Of a stretch of DNA of 64,000 nt, positions 7,577 through 15,891 are shown one piece after another. Where the stretch lies: NCBI GenBank assembly GCA_018242295.1, contig JAFECE010000009.1, positions 124,001-188,000 on the forward strand, given 5' to 3'. The translations under genes were made by a program, and so were the position numbers. The notes under the pieces were generated by a model, which searched no databases, had not been told where the DNA came from, and saw nothing but the letters and a program-made list of their open reading frames with translations. Positions within the stretch are counted from its first letter, which is position 1. Each line of letters begins with the position of its first letter. This stretch comes from Pseudomonadota bacterium. Lineage in GTDB: Bacteria > Pseudomonadota > Alphaproteobacteria > Rhizobiales > Hyphomicrobiaceae.

Positions 7577-9043
7577 TTGAATTCCATTCCCAACACGAAC
7601 GAAGCCCGCCCAGGCGCCAACGCCCCGGAATTTTCGGTGTCCGAACTTTCCGGCGCGATCAAGCGCGCCCTCGAGGACGGCTTCGGCTATGTGCGCCTGA
7701 AGGGCGAAATTTCGGGCTACCGCGGGCCCCACGCCTCCGGCCACTGCTACTTCGCCCTGAAGGACGACAAGGCGAAGATCGAAGCCGTGATCTGGAAGGG
7801 CTCTTTCGGCCGGCTCCGCTTCAAGCCCGAAGAGGGCATGGAAGTCATCGCCCAAGGCAAGATAACGACGTTTCCCGGCTCGTCGAAGTACCAGATCGTC
7901 ATTGAGGCCCTGGAACCCGCAGGCGCCGGCGCGCTGATGGCGCTGCTCGAAGAGCGCAAGCGCAAATTCGCGGCTGAAGGCCTCTTCGACGAGGCCCGCA
8001 AGAAGCAGCGTCCCTTCCTGCCGAAGGTCGTGGGCATCGTCACGTCGCCGACGGGCGCCGTCATTCGCGACATGCTGCACGGTTTCAACGAGCGCTATCC
8101 GGCGCGCGTTCTGATTTGGCCGGTGCGCGTGCAGGGCGACGGAAGTGCCGCCGAGGTCGCCGCCGCGATCCGCGGTTTCAACGCGCTTGCAGCGGGCGGC
8201 AAAATTCCGCGTCCCGATGTGCTGATCGTCGCGCGCGGTGGCGGCAGCCTCGAAGATCTCTGGAGCTTCAACGAAGAGATCGTCGTCAGGGCCGCAGCCG
8301 AGAGCCTCATTCCGCTCATTTCCGCCGTCGGCCACGAAACCGACTGGACGCTCATCGATCTCGTCGCGGATGCCCGCGCTCCGACGCCGACGAAAGCCGC
8401 CGAATGGGCCGTGCCGAAGTATTCCGAGCTGATCGATGCGCTCGAAAAGCTCATGCTGCGCAAGCGAACTGCGGTTCGCCGCTCGCTCGACGGCGCCAAG
8501 ACGCACCTCAAGGCATCGTCGCGCGGTCTGCCGAAACTGCTGGATCTGGTGGCGCTGCCCCGGCAGCGGTTCGACGCAATCGATCGCCGGCTGTCGCGCG
8601 GCTTGCTAGCCAATACGCGTGCCCATGCAACGCGATTTGCCCGCGTCAGCGGACGGCTCTCGCCCGCTCCGATCCTTCAGAAGCACGCGCGCTGCGGCGA
8701 GCGGCTGGAGGCGCTGGAGAAGCGCGCCGGTCGCGCCTTGCTTAACCGCGTGGCGGTCAGCCGCAGAGTGCTTGATGGTAAAGCTGAATTGCTCAAGTCA
8801 CTGGGCTATCACAGCATCCTGTCGCGCGGCTTTGCGCTCGTCCGAAACGAGGCCGGACAGACGATCCGTCAGGCGGCCGCGGTGGCTGCTGGGACGATTC
8901 TAAATGTCGAGTTTTCGGACGGCAGCATTGCGGCGAGAGCCGAAGGTCCGGTACAATCCGAAGATCCTAAATCCGCTAAAGGTCCGGTTAAAACGCCGCG
9001 CCAAAAGCCCGGCGGGCGCGGCGGACAAGGCTCACTTTTTTGA
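7577..9043 (+). CDS. xseA: Exodeoxyribonuclease VII large subunit
   Basis: The protein has the XseA N-terminal OB-fold ([21 protein letters not shown], then [21 protein letters not shown]), the nuclease core ([62 protein letters not shown]) and the C-terminal helical region ending in a basic [15 protein letters not shown] tail. With XseB it degrades single-stranded DNA to oligonucleotides. There is no ATG in the right place: TTG 7577 gives [13 protein letters not shown] before the conserved region and 488 residues, the usual length; the open frame reaches further upstream into purD territory. Start confidence is moderate. Confidence 0.92.
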   Translation: MNSIPNTNEARPGANAPEFSVSELSGAIKRALEDGFGYVRLKGEISGYRGPHASGHCYFALKDDKAKIEAVIWKGSFGRLRFKPEEGMEVIAQGKITTFPGSSKYQIVIEALEPAGAGALMALLEERKRKFAAEGLFDEARKKQRPFLPKVVGIVTSPTGAVIRDMLHGFNERYPARVLIWPVRVQGDGSAAEVAAAIRGFNALAAGGKIPRPDVLIVARGGGSLEDLWSFNEEIVVRAAAESLIPLISAVGHETDWTLIDLVADARAPTPTKAAEWAVPKYSELIDALEKLMLRKRTAVRRSLDGAKTHLKASSRGLPKLLDLVALPRQRFDAIDRRLSRGLLANTRAHATRFARVSGRLSPAPILQKHARCGERLEALEKRAGRALLNRVAVSRRVLDGKAELLKSLGYHSILSRGFALVRNEAGQTIRQAAAVAAGTILNVEFSDGSIAARAEGPVQSEDPKSAKGPVKTPRQKPGGRGGQGSLF

Positions 9044-9151
9044 TACGCTTGGGATAAATTGGAAATTGGCGCGCTCCCGGAAATGCGGCATTCATATTGT
9101 CTGATGTCGGATGACGTCCGGTAGCGAGAGAACGGTACGGCTCAGAAGCTG

Positions 9152-9397
9152 ATGAATCGGATTGAGAAATTTTTTGGTCTGCGCAACGAAGCCAAGATTC
9201 GCTACCTGGATGGCGAATTCGAGGTCTTGGCTCCGGGCGACTTCGTGCGCTGCGCAGTAACCGGCCAGCAAATCGCGCTTCCTGATCTTCGCTACTGGAG
9301 CGTTGACGCGCAGGAAGCTTATGCGTCGGCTGAAATCTCAGTTAGGCGTTACCTGGAACTGTGCGCCAAAGAAAACGCGAACGCCTCCGCGCGTTAG
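9152..9397 (+). CDS. DUF2093 domain-containing protein
   Basis: This 81-residue protein contains KIRYLDGEFEVLAPGDFVRC, AVTGQQIALPDLRYWSVD and AQEAYAS, the full signature of DUF2093, a short alphaproteobacterial family without known function. It has no signal or membrane segment. The family is regularly found beside lpxK and waaA, as here, which hints at a link with envelope biogenesis, but no mechanism is known. Its TAG stop codon is the first three bases of the adjoining RIME-like repeat, and it converges on lpxK. Confidence 0.85.
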   Translation: MNRIEKFFGLRNEAKIRYLDGEFEVLAPGDFVRCAVTGQQIALPDLRYWSVDAQEAYASAEISVRRYLELCAKENANASAR

Positions 9398-9500
9398 AGC
9401 AATTCCAGCAAAAGTGTGCAACGGTTTTGCGTCCGGAATTGCGTCAAAACAAAAGGCTAGAGCGTTTTCGCGATTCAAAGAAAAGCGGAAACGCTCTAGC
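9395..9500. repeat. RIME-like intergenic mosaic element with two palindromes
   Basis: The gap between DUF2093 and lpxK is filled by one element with two long imperfect palindromes. In the first, GCAATTCC (9399-9406) pairs with 9435-9442, with an inner GCAAAA/TTTTGC pair. In the second, CTAGAGCGTTT (9457-9467) pairs with 9489-9499. Both ends read TAGAGC inward, and the TAG supplies the stop codon of DUF2093 on the plus strand and of lpxK on the minus strand. The sequence resembles the Rhizobium-specific intergenic mosaic elements (RIME); the name is from memory, the structure is directly visible. Confidence 0.75.
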
Positions 9501-10521
9501 GAACGATCGCGCCGCGGACCAGACGGCGCAAAATCTCGAGATCTCCATCTTCGATCGCCGTGCGAATGGCGATGCTTTCCGCCCGCTCTCCAAGCGTCGC
9601 ACGAACACCTGTCGCTCCGGCAAGCCGCGCGAGATCTTTCTCCGTTGTCACCAGAAGAGCCCCCGCACGCTCTGCGATATCCAACAGATCGCGGGCTTCG
9701 ACTTCGCTGAACATGTGATGATCGGCGAACGCCTTTCGCGCGACGATGTCGCCGCCAAGCGAACAAAGCGTCGTGAAAAATCGCTCGGGATTTGCGATGC
9801 CCGCAAAGGCAATTACCTTCTGGCCGCGATAGCGCGCGACGTCTCCCTGGGCACGCGTTTCGGCGGTGATGACCGGCGCACTCGATATCGCCTTCAGGGT
9901 TTGCAGGAGGGACGGGTCCGCCGGACCTTGTCCCGTCAGCACGATCAGGTGCGCAAGCTTACCCTGAATGTCGAGCGGCGCTCGCAAGGGTCCCGCCGGA
10001 ATGACGAGGCCGTTGCCGAAACCGCGTCGCTGATCGACAAGCGCGATGACGAGATCTTTCGCGAGCGCGGGATTCTGCAAGCCGTCGTCCATGATGATGA
10101 CGGCATTTTTCGACGCCATCGCCTCGATCGCCTCCGCGCCCTTGCGGCGATCGCGCGAAACGACAGCCGGTGCCGAGCGCGCAAGGAGCAGCGGTTCGTC
10201 TCCGACGTCGCGGGCCGTATGGCGCGTTGGGATGACGCGAACCGGACCTTCGAGCTTTCCGCCATAGCCGCGCGAGAGAAACCATGGCTCGCGGCCCTCG
10301 CCCGTAACGAGCTTCGCCAGGAACAATGCCAGCGGCGTCTTTCCGGAACCGCCCGCCGTGAAGTTACCGGCACAAATGACCGGCAGCGATGAACGGTATG
10401 GCTTTGCGTTTGCAATTCGCCGGCTCGCGATCCTGCCGACGAGTGTGCCGATTGGTGAAAGAAGCGACGTCCGCCACCCGCCGTCCGGCCCGTACCACCA
10501 GCTCGGTTCGGAGGCTGGCAC
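9496..10521 (-). CDS. lpxK: Tetraacyldisaccharide 4'-kinase
   Basis: The 341-residue protein starts MPASEPSWWYG, typical of LpxK, and has the unusual LpxK P-loop region VICAGNFTAGGSGKTPLALFLA plus LSRGYGG and MDDGLQNP. LpxK phosphorylates the 4' position of the lipid A disaccharide at the inner membrane; an N-terminal hydrophobic stretch (LLSPIGTLVGRIA) provides membrane contact. The start is GTG 10519-10521, three bases after the stop codon of the LPLAT-WaaA gene, so the two are coupled. The stop codon TAG is contributed by the RIME-like repeat. Confidence 0.93.
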   Translation of the reverse strand: MPASEPSWWYGPDGGWRTSLLSPIGTLVGRIASRRIANAKPYRSSLPVICAGNFTAGGSGKTPLALFLAKLVTGEGREPWFLSRGYGGKLEGPVRVIPTRHTARDVGDEPLLLARSAPAVVSRDRRKGAEAIEAMASKNAVIIMDDGLQNPALAKDLVIALVDQRRGFGNGLVIPAGPLRAPLDIQGKLAHLIVLTGQGPADPSLLQTLKAISSAPVITAETRAQGDVARYRGQKVIAFAGIANPERFFTTLCSLGGDIVARKAFADHHMFSEVEARDLLDIAERAGALLVTTEKDLARLAGATGVRATLGERAESIAIRTAIEDGDLEILRRLVRGAIVR

Positions 10522-10524
10522 GCG

Positions 10525-12528
10525 TCACGCTCTCTGTTTTTCAAGTAATGGCTGAATGGCGCCGAGCGTTTTTGCAAGCGCGCCGCCCATCGATTGCAGC
10601 GCGAGGTCCGCGCCGTGGCGCATCCGCTTGGCGGCGGCCTGATCCGCGAGCAGCAGAGTGACCTGCCGGGCGATATCGTCGGATGACCGGACTTCTACGG
10701 CGCCGCCTTCGCGGAAAAGCGCGGTATAGGCGTCGCGGAAATTGTGCGTGAACGGACCTGTCAAAACGCACGAGCCGAGACGAACCGCTTCGATCGGATT
10801 TTGGCCGCCATGCTCGACGAGCGAACCGCCAACGAGCGCAACGGGCGAGATCGAATAGAAGGTTCCAAGCTCGCCGATCGTGTCGGCGACGTAGATCTCG
10901 GTATTGCTGTCGGGCGTGTCTGAACGTGTCCGCAATTGCGTCCGAAGTCCGAGCCCGCCGAGCGACGCGGCAAGCCCACCGCCGCGCTCGGGATGACGCG
11001 GCACGATGATCGTCAGCAGTCCTTCGATATCGCGGCGCATCAGCGAGTGCGCGGCCGCGATCATCGTGTCTTCGCCGGGATGCGTGCTCGCGGCAAGAAA
11101 GAGAGGCCGCTGCCCGACAGCGTTTCTTAACGCCGCCAAGGCGTCGACGTTGACGGGAGGCGGCGGAGAATCGATTTTCAGATTGCCGGCTGTAATGACG
11201 TTCGGCGCACCGAGACGCTTCATGGCGCGCGTTATTTGCGGGTTCTGCGACAGCACGGCGGCGAAGCGTGAAAAGAGTGGCCGGCCGACGCCCGCATATT
11301 TGCGCCAGCGGTTGATGCTGCGCGGCGACATTCGCGCGTTGACGAGGACGAGTGGAATCCCACGCTCCGCCGTGCCGAGAACAAGATTTGGCCAGATGTC
11401 GGATTCCGTGAAGATCGAAATCGACGGCTTCCAGTGATCGAGAAAGCGGTTGACGTAGTGCGGCACATCGAGCGGCACGTATTGATGCAGCGCCCGCTTC
11501 GGCAGGCGGCGGCCCGCAACTTCCGCCGACGTTTTCGTGCCCGTCGTCAGCAGAACGTGAATGTGCGGATTGGCGTCAAGCAGACTGTCGATGAGCGGCA
11601 GGATCGCGTTCGTCTCGCCGACGCTGGCCGCGTGGATCCACACCACCTGTCCCTCGGGACGCGGCTGACCGGCAAAGCCCAAGCGTTCTCCGCGGCGGCT
11701 GGGATCTTCCTTCCCCTGCTGTCCGCGCATGTTGAGAAGCAGTGGCACTGCCGGGCGAAGAGCGGCCGTTCCGGCACGATATGTTTTGAGAATGAGACCG
11801 GGCGCCGGCGCTGAATTCGCAGCGAGCACATCGAGCGGCGTTGCCCTCTTGATGTCGGCGCCGGCGAGTTCGTATGCCCGAAGCGTCGCGGAATTGAGAG
11901 CGGTCTCGAGCTCGACGCGCTTTTGTTCCATCAGAGCGGAATCCGCCGTGCTCGGAACTTCGATCGGATCGCCCGCAACCGCCGCGAGTGTCGAGTACGG
12001 AAGGTTGATCGTCAGCCGGCTCCACGTGTCGAAAGAAGCGAAACGCTTCGTCGCGAGCGCCACCGGAACGATGGGCCGGCCCGACATGCGGGCGATCGTG
12101 ATAATGCCGGCGCCGGCGACGCGTGCTGGCCCCGGGGGGACGTCAGCCGTCATCACGAGCGAATGGCCTTCGGAGAGTGCCTGCAGCGACGACCTGAGTG
12201 CCGCTGCGCCGCCACGGTCGCGCTTGCGCCAGCCGGCACCGGCGCCGCGAATGAGGTCAACGTCGATGGCCTTTAATGTTTCACTGATGATTTCGGCATC
12301 GCCGTGCCGCGCGACCATCGCGGAAATCTTGACGTTCTCCGGACGAAGCGTCGCGATCATCATGAACTGGCCGTGCCAGCATGCGACGATGCACGGGTGC
12401 GTATCGCTGAGCCGCTCCAGAAGATCCGGCGGCTCGTGAATGATCTTCGATGAGTTGGCAACGTGCCGGATAAGGCGTGCAAGTGTTTGGCCGCCAAGTC
12501 GCAGAAGCGTCTTCTTAGTCTCTGCCAT
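10525..12528 (-). CDS. waaA: Fused LPLAT (DUF374) acyltransferase and Kdo transferase WaaA
   Basis: One uninterrupted 667-residue reading frame joins two enzymes normally encoded separately. Residues about 1-225 are a DUF374/LPLAT acyltransferase-like domain (CWHGQFMMIATLRP, LIRGAGAGW, MTADVPPGPARVAGAGIITIA, GRPIVPVALA). After a linker of roughly 20 residues, residues 245-667 form a complete GT30 Kdo transferase: RGKEDPxRxGERLG-like start, HAASVGET with catalytic Glu305, TESDIWPN, AASTHPGED, GGSLVEHGGQNPIEA. WaaA adds Kdo from CMP-Kdo to the lipid A precursor at the inner membrane; the LPLAT partner may acylate lipid A or a related lipid. No in-frame ATG exists at the junction (near 11840); a GTG is present but without Shine-Dalgarno. 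Next comes lpxK. Confidence 0.9.
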   Translation of the reverse strand: MAETKKTLLRLGGQTLARLIRHVANSSKIIHEPPDLLERLSDTHPCIVACWHGQFMMIATLRPENVKISAMVARHGDAEIISETLKAIDVDLIRGAGAGWRKRDRGGAAALRSSLQALSEGHSLVMTADVPPGPARVAGAGIITIARMSGRPIVPVALATKRFASFDTWSRLTINLPYSTLAAVAGDPIEVPSTADSALMEQKRVELETALNSATLRAYELAGADIKRATPLDVLAANSAPAPGLILKTYRAGTAALRPAVPLLLNMRGQQGKEDPSRRGERLGFAGQPRPEGQVVWIHAASVGETNAILPLIDSLLDANPHIHVLLTTGTKTSAEVAGRRLPKRALHQYVPLDVPHYVNRFLDHWKPSISIFTESDIWPNLVLGTAERGIPLVLVNARMSPRSINRWRKYAGVGRPLFSRFAAVLSQNPQITRAMKRLGAPNVITAGNLKIDSPPPPVNVDALAALRNAVGQRPLFLAASTHPGEDTMIAAAHSLMRRDIEGLLTIIVPRHPERGGGLAASLGGLGLRTQLRTRSDTPDSNTEIYVADTIGELGTFYSISPVALVGGSLVEHGGQNPIEAVRLGSCVLTGPFTHNFRDAYTALFREGGAVEVRSSDDIARQVTLLLADQAAAKRMRHGADLALQSMGGALAKTLGAIQPLLEKQRA

Positions 12529-12616
12529 GCGGCAACGGCTGCCTTTTCGTTGTAATTGCGAGAATGTGACAGATGAAGCGTGTGTGCGCTCAAGCCCCTT
12601 GCAGGTCGTTGCTATA

Positions 12617-12629
12617 GCTAATAATTAGC
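12617..12629. promoter_or_regulatory. AT-rich palindrome in the waaA/phosphatase divergent gap
   Basis: GCTAATAATTAGC is a perfect 13-base palindrome centred in the 208-base spacer between the LPLAT-WaaA gene and the phosphatase-like gene, flanked by overlapping TTGCTA and TAGCAA. Its position suits an operator shared by the two divergent transcripts. The binding protein is unknown. Confidence 0.35.
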
Positions 12630-12736
12630 AAGTTCAATCACGTTGGACCGCGGCTTCTTGTGAACAACGAGAGGGACTGAAGGCTGGCACTTTCGGCAAG
12701 GCTGCCCGCGAATCGGGAGCATCGAGACAACTCCTG

Positions 12737-13477
12737 ATGGCAACAAGCCCCTTTAAAGAAGCTAAGCGTGGATTGCGCCGCACCAGCGGTGCATTTTTGC
12801 ACAATGCGGTGCACTCACCGCCATCCTGGCTCGGCAAGCGATTAGCGTCAGCACTTTGCTATGTCGAGATGCTGCTGATCGACTACGGCATCGTACGGAT
12901 GGTTTACAACAATCGCCATCGTGTCGGACCGGACGCGTGGCGATCGGCGCAGCCCGCTCCCCATCATATCGCCTGGGCCGGAAGGCGCGGAGTACGGACG
13001 GTCATTAATCTTCGCGGCGAGCAGTCCTACGGCACGCGCTGGCTCGAGCAGCAGGCATGCGCTCGCCAGGGCATTAAACTTGTCGACCTGACGCTGAAGT
13101 CGCGCGCCGCGCCGACGCGCGCCGAGTTTGCGACGATGAAAGAGGTATTGGGTAAGGTCGAGTACCCAATCCTCGTCCACTGCAAATCGGGCGCCGACCG
13201 CGCCGGTTTGATGAGCGTGATGATCAGCCATCTTCACTATGGGCTGCCCATTCGAAAGGCGCTGAACCAGCTGTCCTTGCGCTACGGACACGTCCGCAGC
13301 GCCGATACCGGCGTGCTCGATGACGTCTTCCACCGCTACCTCGCCGACGAGGCACGGACCGGCATCGCGTTTTGGGATTGGATCGAAACGGTTTACGACG
13401 CCCGCGAGGTGAACAGCACCTTCAAAGCCCGCGGCTGGGCAAACCGGCTCGTCAACAACATCCTCCACCGCGAATAG
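12737..13477 (+). CDS. Dual-specificity/tyrosine phosphatase-like protein
   Basis: The 246-residue product carries the PTP signature loop HCKSGADRAG with nucleophilic Cys149 and Arg155, preceded by a general region RRGVRTVINLRGE typical of bacterial DSP/PTP-like phosphatases. There is no cleavable signal peptide, though residues 36-52 (LASALCYVEMLLIDYGI) are fairly hydrophobic and might associate with the membrane. It sits between msbA and waaA inside a lipid A block but is transcribed the opposite way. A phospholipid, lipid A or inositol-phosphate substrate is possible; protein phosphotyrosine is the alternative. It converges on msbA. Confidence 0.75.
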   Translation: MATSPFKEAKRGLRRTSGAFLHNAVHSPPSWLGKRLASALCYVEMLLIDYGIVRMVYNNRHRVGPDAWRSAQPAPHHIAWAGRRGVRTVINLRGEQSYGTRWLEQQACARQGIKLVDLTLKSRAAPTRAEFATMKEVLGKVEYPILVHCKSGADRAGLMSVMISHLHYGLPIRKALNQLSLRYGHVRSADTGVLDDVFHRYLADEARTGIAFWDWIETVYDAREVNSTFKARGWANRLVNNILHRE

Positions 13478-13525
13478 CCGAAGCCGCTGGATTGGTCCGG
13501 CTGCATGGCCCGGTTGCTTGGCTTG

Positions 13526-15340
13526 TCATAGGTCGGCGATCATCGCCTGCGGCCCGTGTGCCGAGCGGCTGAGGCGCGCATAGGCACCGTTGCACGCAAG
13601 AAGCTCGGAATGCGTCCCGCGCTCCACGATCTGGCCGCCATCCATGACGCAAATCATGTCCGCATTCTGGATCGTCGAAAGCCGGTGCGCGATGACGAGC
13701 GTGGTGCGGGTGCGGGTGAACTTGCCGAGCGCTTCCTGGACGAGTTGCTCGCTCTCGTTGTCGAGCGCGCTCGTCGCCTCGTCGAGGAGCAGGATCGGTG
13801 CATCTTTCAGGATCGCCCTCGCCAAAGCGACGCGCTGCCGTTGCCCGCCGGAGAGCCGGCTGCCGCGATCGCCGATTATCGTCTTATAGCCGTCGGGCAA
13901 CGCCATGATGAAGTCATGCGCTGCAGCCGCTTTCGCAGCCTCTGCGATTTCCTCCGGGCTCGCGCCAAGGCGGCCGAGCGCGATGTTGGCCTCGATCGTG
14001 TCGTCGAACAGTGTGATGTCCTGACTGACGATGGCGATGTGATTGCGCAGCGACGCGAGCGTTACGTCGCGCACGTCCTGGCCGTCAATGAGGATCTGGC
14101 CCTCGGTGACGTCGAAGAGACGGGGAACGAGATTGATGATTGTCGATTTGCCCGCGCCGGAGCGGCCGACGAGCGCGACAGTAGATCCGCCCGGGACGTC
14201 GAGCATGATATCCTGCACCGCGCGTTCGTCCGACGCTGAATCGTAGGCGAATCCGACGCCGCGAAATACGATCCGGCCTTCCGAGACATTGAGCACTTTC
14301 GCATTCGGCTTGTCGCCGATCTTCGGCATCTCGTCGATCAGACCATAGAAACTTTCAGCCGCCGCCAGGCCCTCCTGAAGTCGGCCGGCAAGATTGCCGA
14401 GCGCACGAATAGGTTGCGCGGCCATCAGCAACGCCGTGACGAATCCCATGAAATCGCCGACGGTCGAAATGCCGTTCGAAATGCGGAGATAGGCGAAGGC
14501 AACGACGCCCGCGATCGCAAGACCGCCGAGCGCCTCAAGGATCGGATCCATTCGCGCGCGCGTTTTGACCGACTTCATTTTCAGCGAGTAGATCTGCTCG
14601 AAGCTCGTATCCAAACGATCCGCCGCATAGCCCTCGAGCTGGAACGACTTGATCAGCCGCGCACCGCCGAGCTTTTCGGATAGAAGTGACGTCATATCGC
14701 CGAGGCCGCTCTGCGTCTGCTTGGCGACGCGGCGAAGCCGCTGGCTGATGGCGGCGACCGGCAGCGCCGCGAGCGGATAGACGCTCAGCACGACGAGCGT
14801 CATCGCCCAGTCGAGATAGAGCATCGCGATAACGAGCGCGATCACCGAGAACGTGTCGCGAAAGATCGAGTTTAACGACGCCATCATCGCGGCTTGAATG
14901 AACCCGATGTCGTTCGTCAGCCGCGACATCAGCCGTCCCGGCGTCTCGCGCGACAGCCGCGCGAAATCGGCGCCGATGAGATGCCGGAATGCGAGCTTCT
15001 GCATATCGGACGTGATGCGCAGGATGAAACGGTTGGTCGCGATGGACTGCAGATAAAGCAGGCTCGCTCGCGCGAGCGTGATGCCGACGATCGCCGCAAG
15101 GACGTACGGCAAGGCGTTGCGCTCGCCGCCCATCAGCATGTCGAAGGATTTTTTGATGACGCCTGGATAGCCGCCGGTCACCGCGGCAAGGCACGTCGTC
15201 AAGAAGAGCGTCCACCCAAGCTGCCAGCGCCGCGGCCAAACCCAGTCGCGGACGAAACGCCGGAAAAGTTCGCGCGACTGAGCGTCGAGACGAAGGCGGG
15301 GCCGCTGCTTCTTCTCAGGTTTGAGCAGATTTGCCGTCAC
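13526..15340 (-). CDS. msbA: MsbA-type lipid A/LPS flippase (ABC half-transporter)
   Basis: The 604-residue half-transporter has an N-terminal six-helix exporter domain (WQLGWTLFLTTCLAAVTGG onward, including the EKLGGARLIKSFQLE coupling region) and a C-terminal ATPase: Walker A GRSGAGKST, Q-loop VSQD, signature LSGGQRQR, Walker B ILLLDEATSALD, switch His in VIAHRLSTI. Placement with lpxK and waaA makes core-lipid A the likely cargo; a general multidrug exporter is the alternative. The start is GTG 15338-15340, overlapping the TGA stop of DUF4170 as GTGA, which is clear evidence of translational coupling. The open frame extends further upstream only as a shadow of DUF4170. Confidence 0.88.
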   Translation of the reverse strand: MTANLLKPEKKQRPRLRLDAQSRELFRRFVRDWVWPRRWQLGWTLFLTTCLAAVTGGYPGVIKKSFDMLMGGERNALPYVLAAIVGITLARASLLYLQSIATNRFILRITSDMQKLAFRHLIGADFARLSRETPGRLMSRLTNDIGFIQAAMMASLNSIFRDTFSVIALVIAMLYLDWAMTLVVLSVYPLAALPVAAISQRLRRVAKQTQSGLGDMTSLLSEKLGGARLIKSFQLEGYAADRLDTSFEQIYSLKMKSVKTRARMDPILEALGGLAIAGVVAFAYLRISNGISTVGDFMGFVTALLMAAQPIRALGNLAGRLQEGLAAAESFYGLIDEMPKIGDKPNAKVLNVSEGRIVFRGVGFAYDSASDERAVQDIMLDVPGGSTVALVGRSGAGKSTIINLVPRLFDVTEGQILIDGQDVRDVTLASLRNHIAIVSQDITLFDDTIEANIALGRLGASPEEIAEAAKAAAAHDFIMALPDGYKTIIGDRGSRLSGGQRQRVALARAILKDAPILLLDEATSALDNESEQLVQEALGKFTRTRTTLVIAHRLSTIQNADMICVMDGGQIVERGTHSELLACNGAYARLSRSAHGPQAMIADL

Positions 15341-15615
15341 GTCGCGGACGTTGCCGGCTGCGCGGGCTTCATGCCGTTCGGCTCGAGCAGCCGATGCAGA
15401 TGCACGATGAAATACCGCACCATCGCATTGTCGACCGAGCGCTGGGCAGCGTTCTTCCACGCCGCATATGCCGACTGGTAGTCCGGATAGATGCCGACGA
15501 TATCGAGCCCCTCGAGATCGCGAAATTCGTGGCCTTCAAGCGTTTCGAGTTCGCCCCCGAAAACGAGATGCAGGAGCTGCGGTTTTGAAGTCGATGAAGA
15601 TGGGGTCTGGGACAT
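15337..15615 (-). CDS. DUF4170 domain-containing protein
   Basis: From ATG 15613-15615 the 92-residue protein contains LLHLVFGGELETLEGHEFRD, LDIVGIYPDYQSAYAAWK and VRYFIVHLHRLLEP, the complete DUF4170 signature. The family is small, soluble and of unknown function, and is commonly found upstream of the waaA-lpxK genes in Rhizobiales. Here it overlaps msbA by four bases, so it is produced with the lipid A flippase. An upstream extension to 15660 is open but lacks conserved residues. Confidence 0.85.
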   Translation of the reverse strand: MSQTPSSSTSKPQLLHLVFGGELETLEGHEFRDLEGLDIVGIYPDYQSAYAAWKNAAQRSVDNAMVRYFIVHLHRLLEPNGMKPAQPATSAT

Positions 15616-15729
15616 GGACGACAGTTCGTCTCCTGAACAAATGCTCCGGCGATGTTCCAAAAACCGCCTGGTCTGACGGCCGTCAACGGCGCAAAGCGTC
15701 CGTAGGCAATCAGGAATGTGATTACATTG

Positions 15730-15751
15730 AGCGTAAGCTTTTGTTTACGCT
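15730..15751. promoter_or_regulatory. Small inverted repeat in the DUF4170/ubiA gap
   Basis: AGCGTAA at 15730-15736 pairs with TTACGCT at 15745-15751 around an eight-base loop. It lies in the 276 bases upstream of DUF4170-msbA and downstream of ubiA. It could be an operator for the msbA operon; no T run follows it, so it is not an obvious ubiA terminator. I see nothing else in this gap. Confidence 0.3.
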
Positions 15752-15891
15752 ATTTCTTAAGCCGATCGGAAGAGAATTCTGACAAGCTTGCCTGCAAAGC
15801 CAAGTTAAGTGGCTCGAAACGTCAACAGTGAGACCGAACAGCGCGGCGCGGGACCTCTCGGGCCGCGTTCCTGTATCCGGCTGAAGGAACT

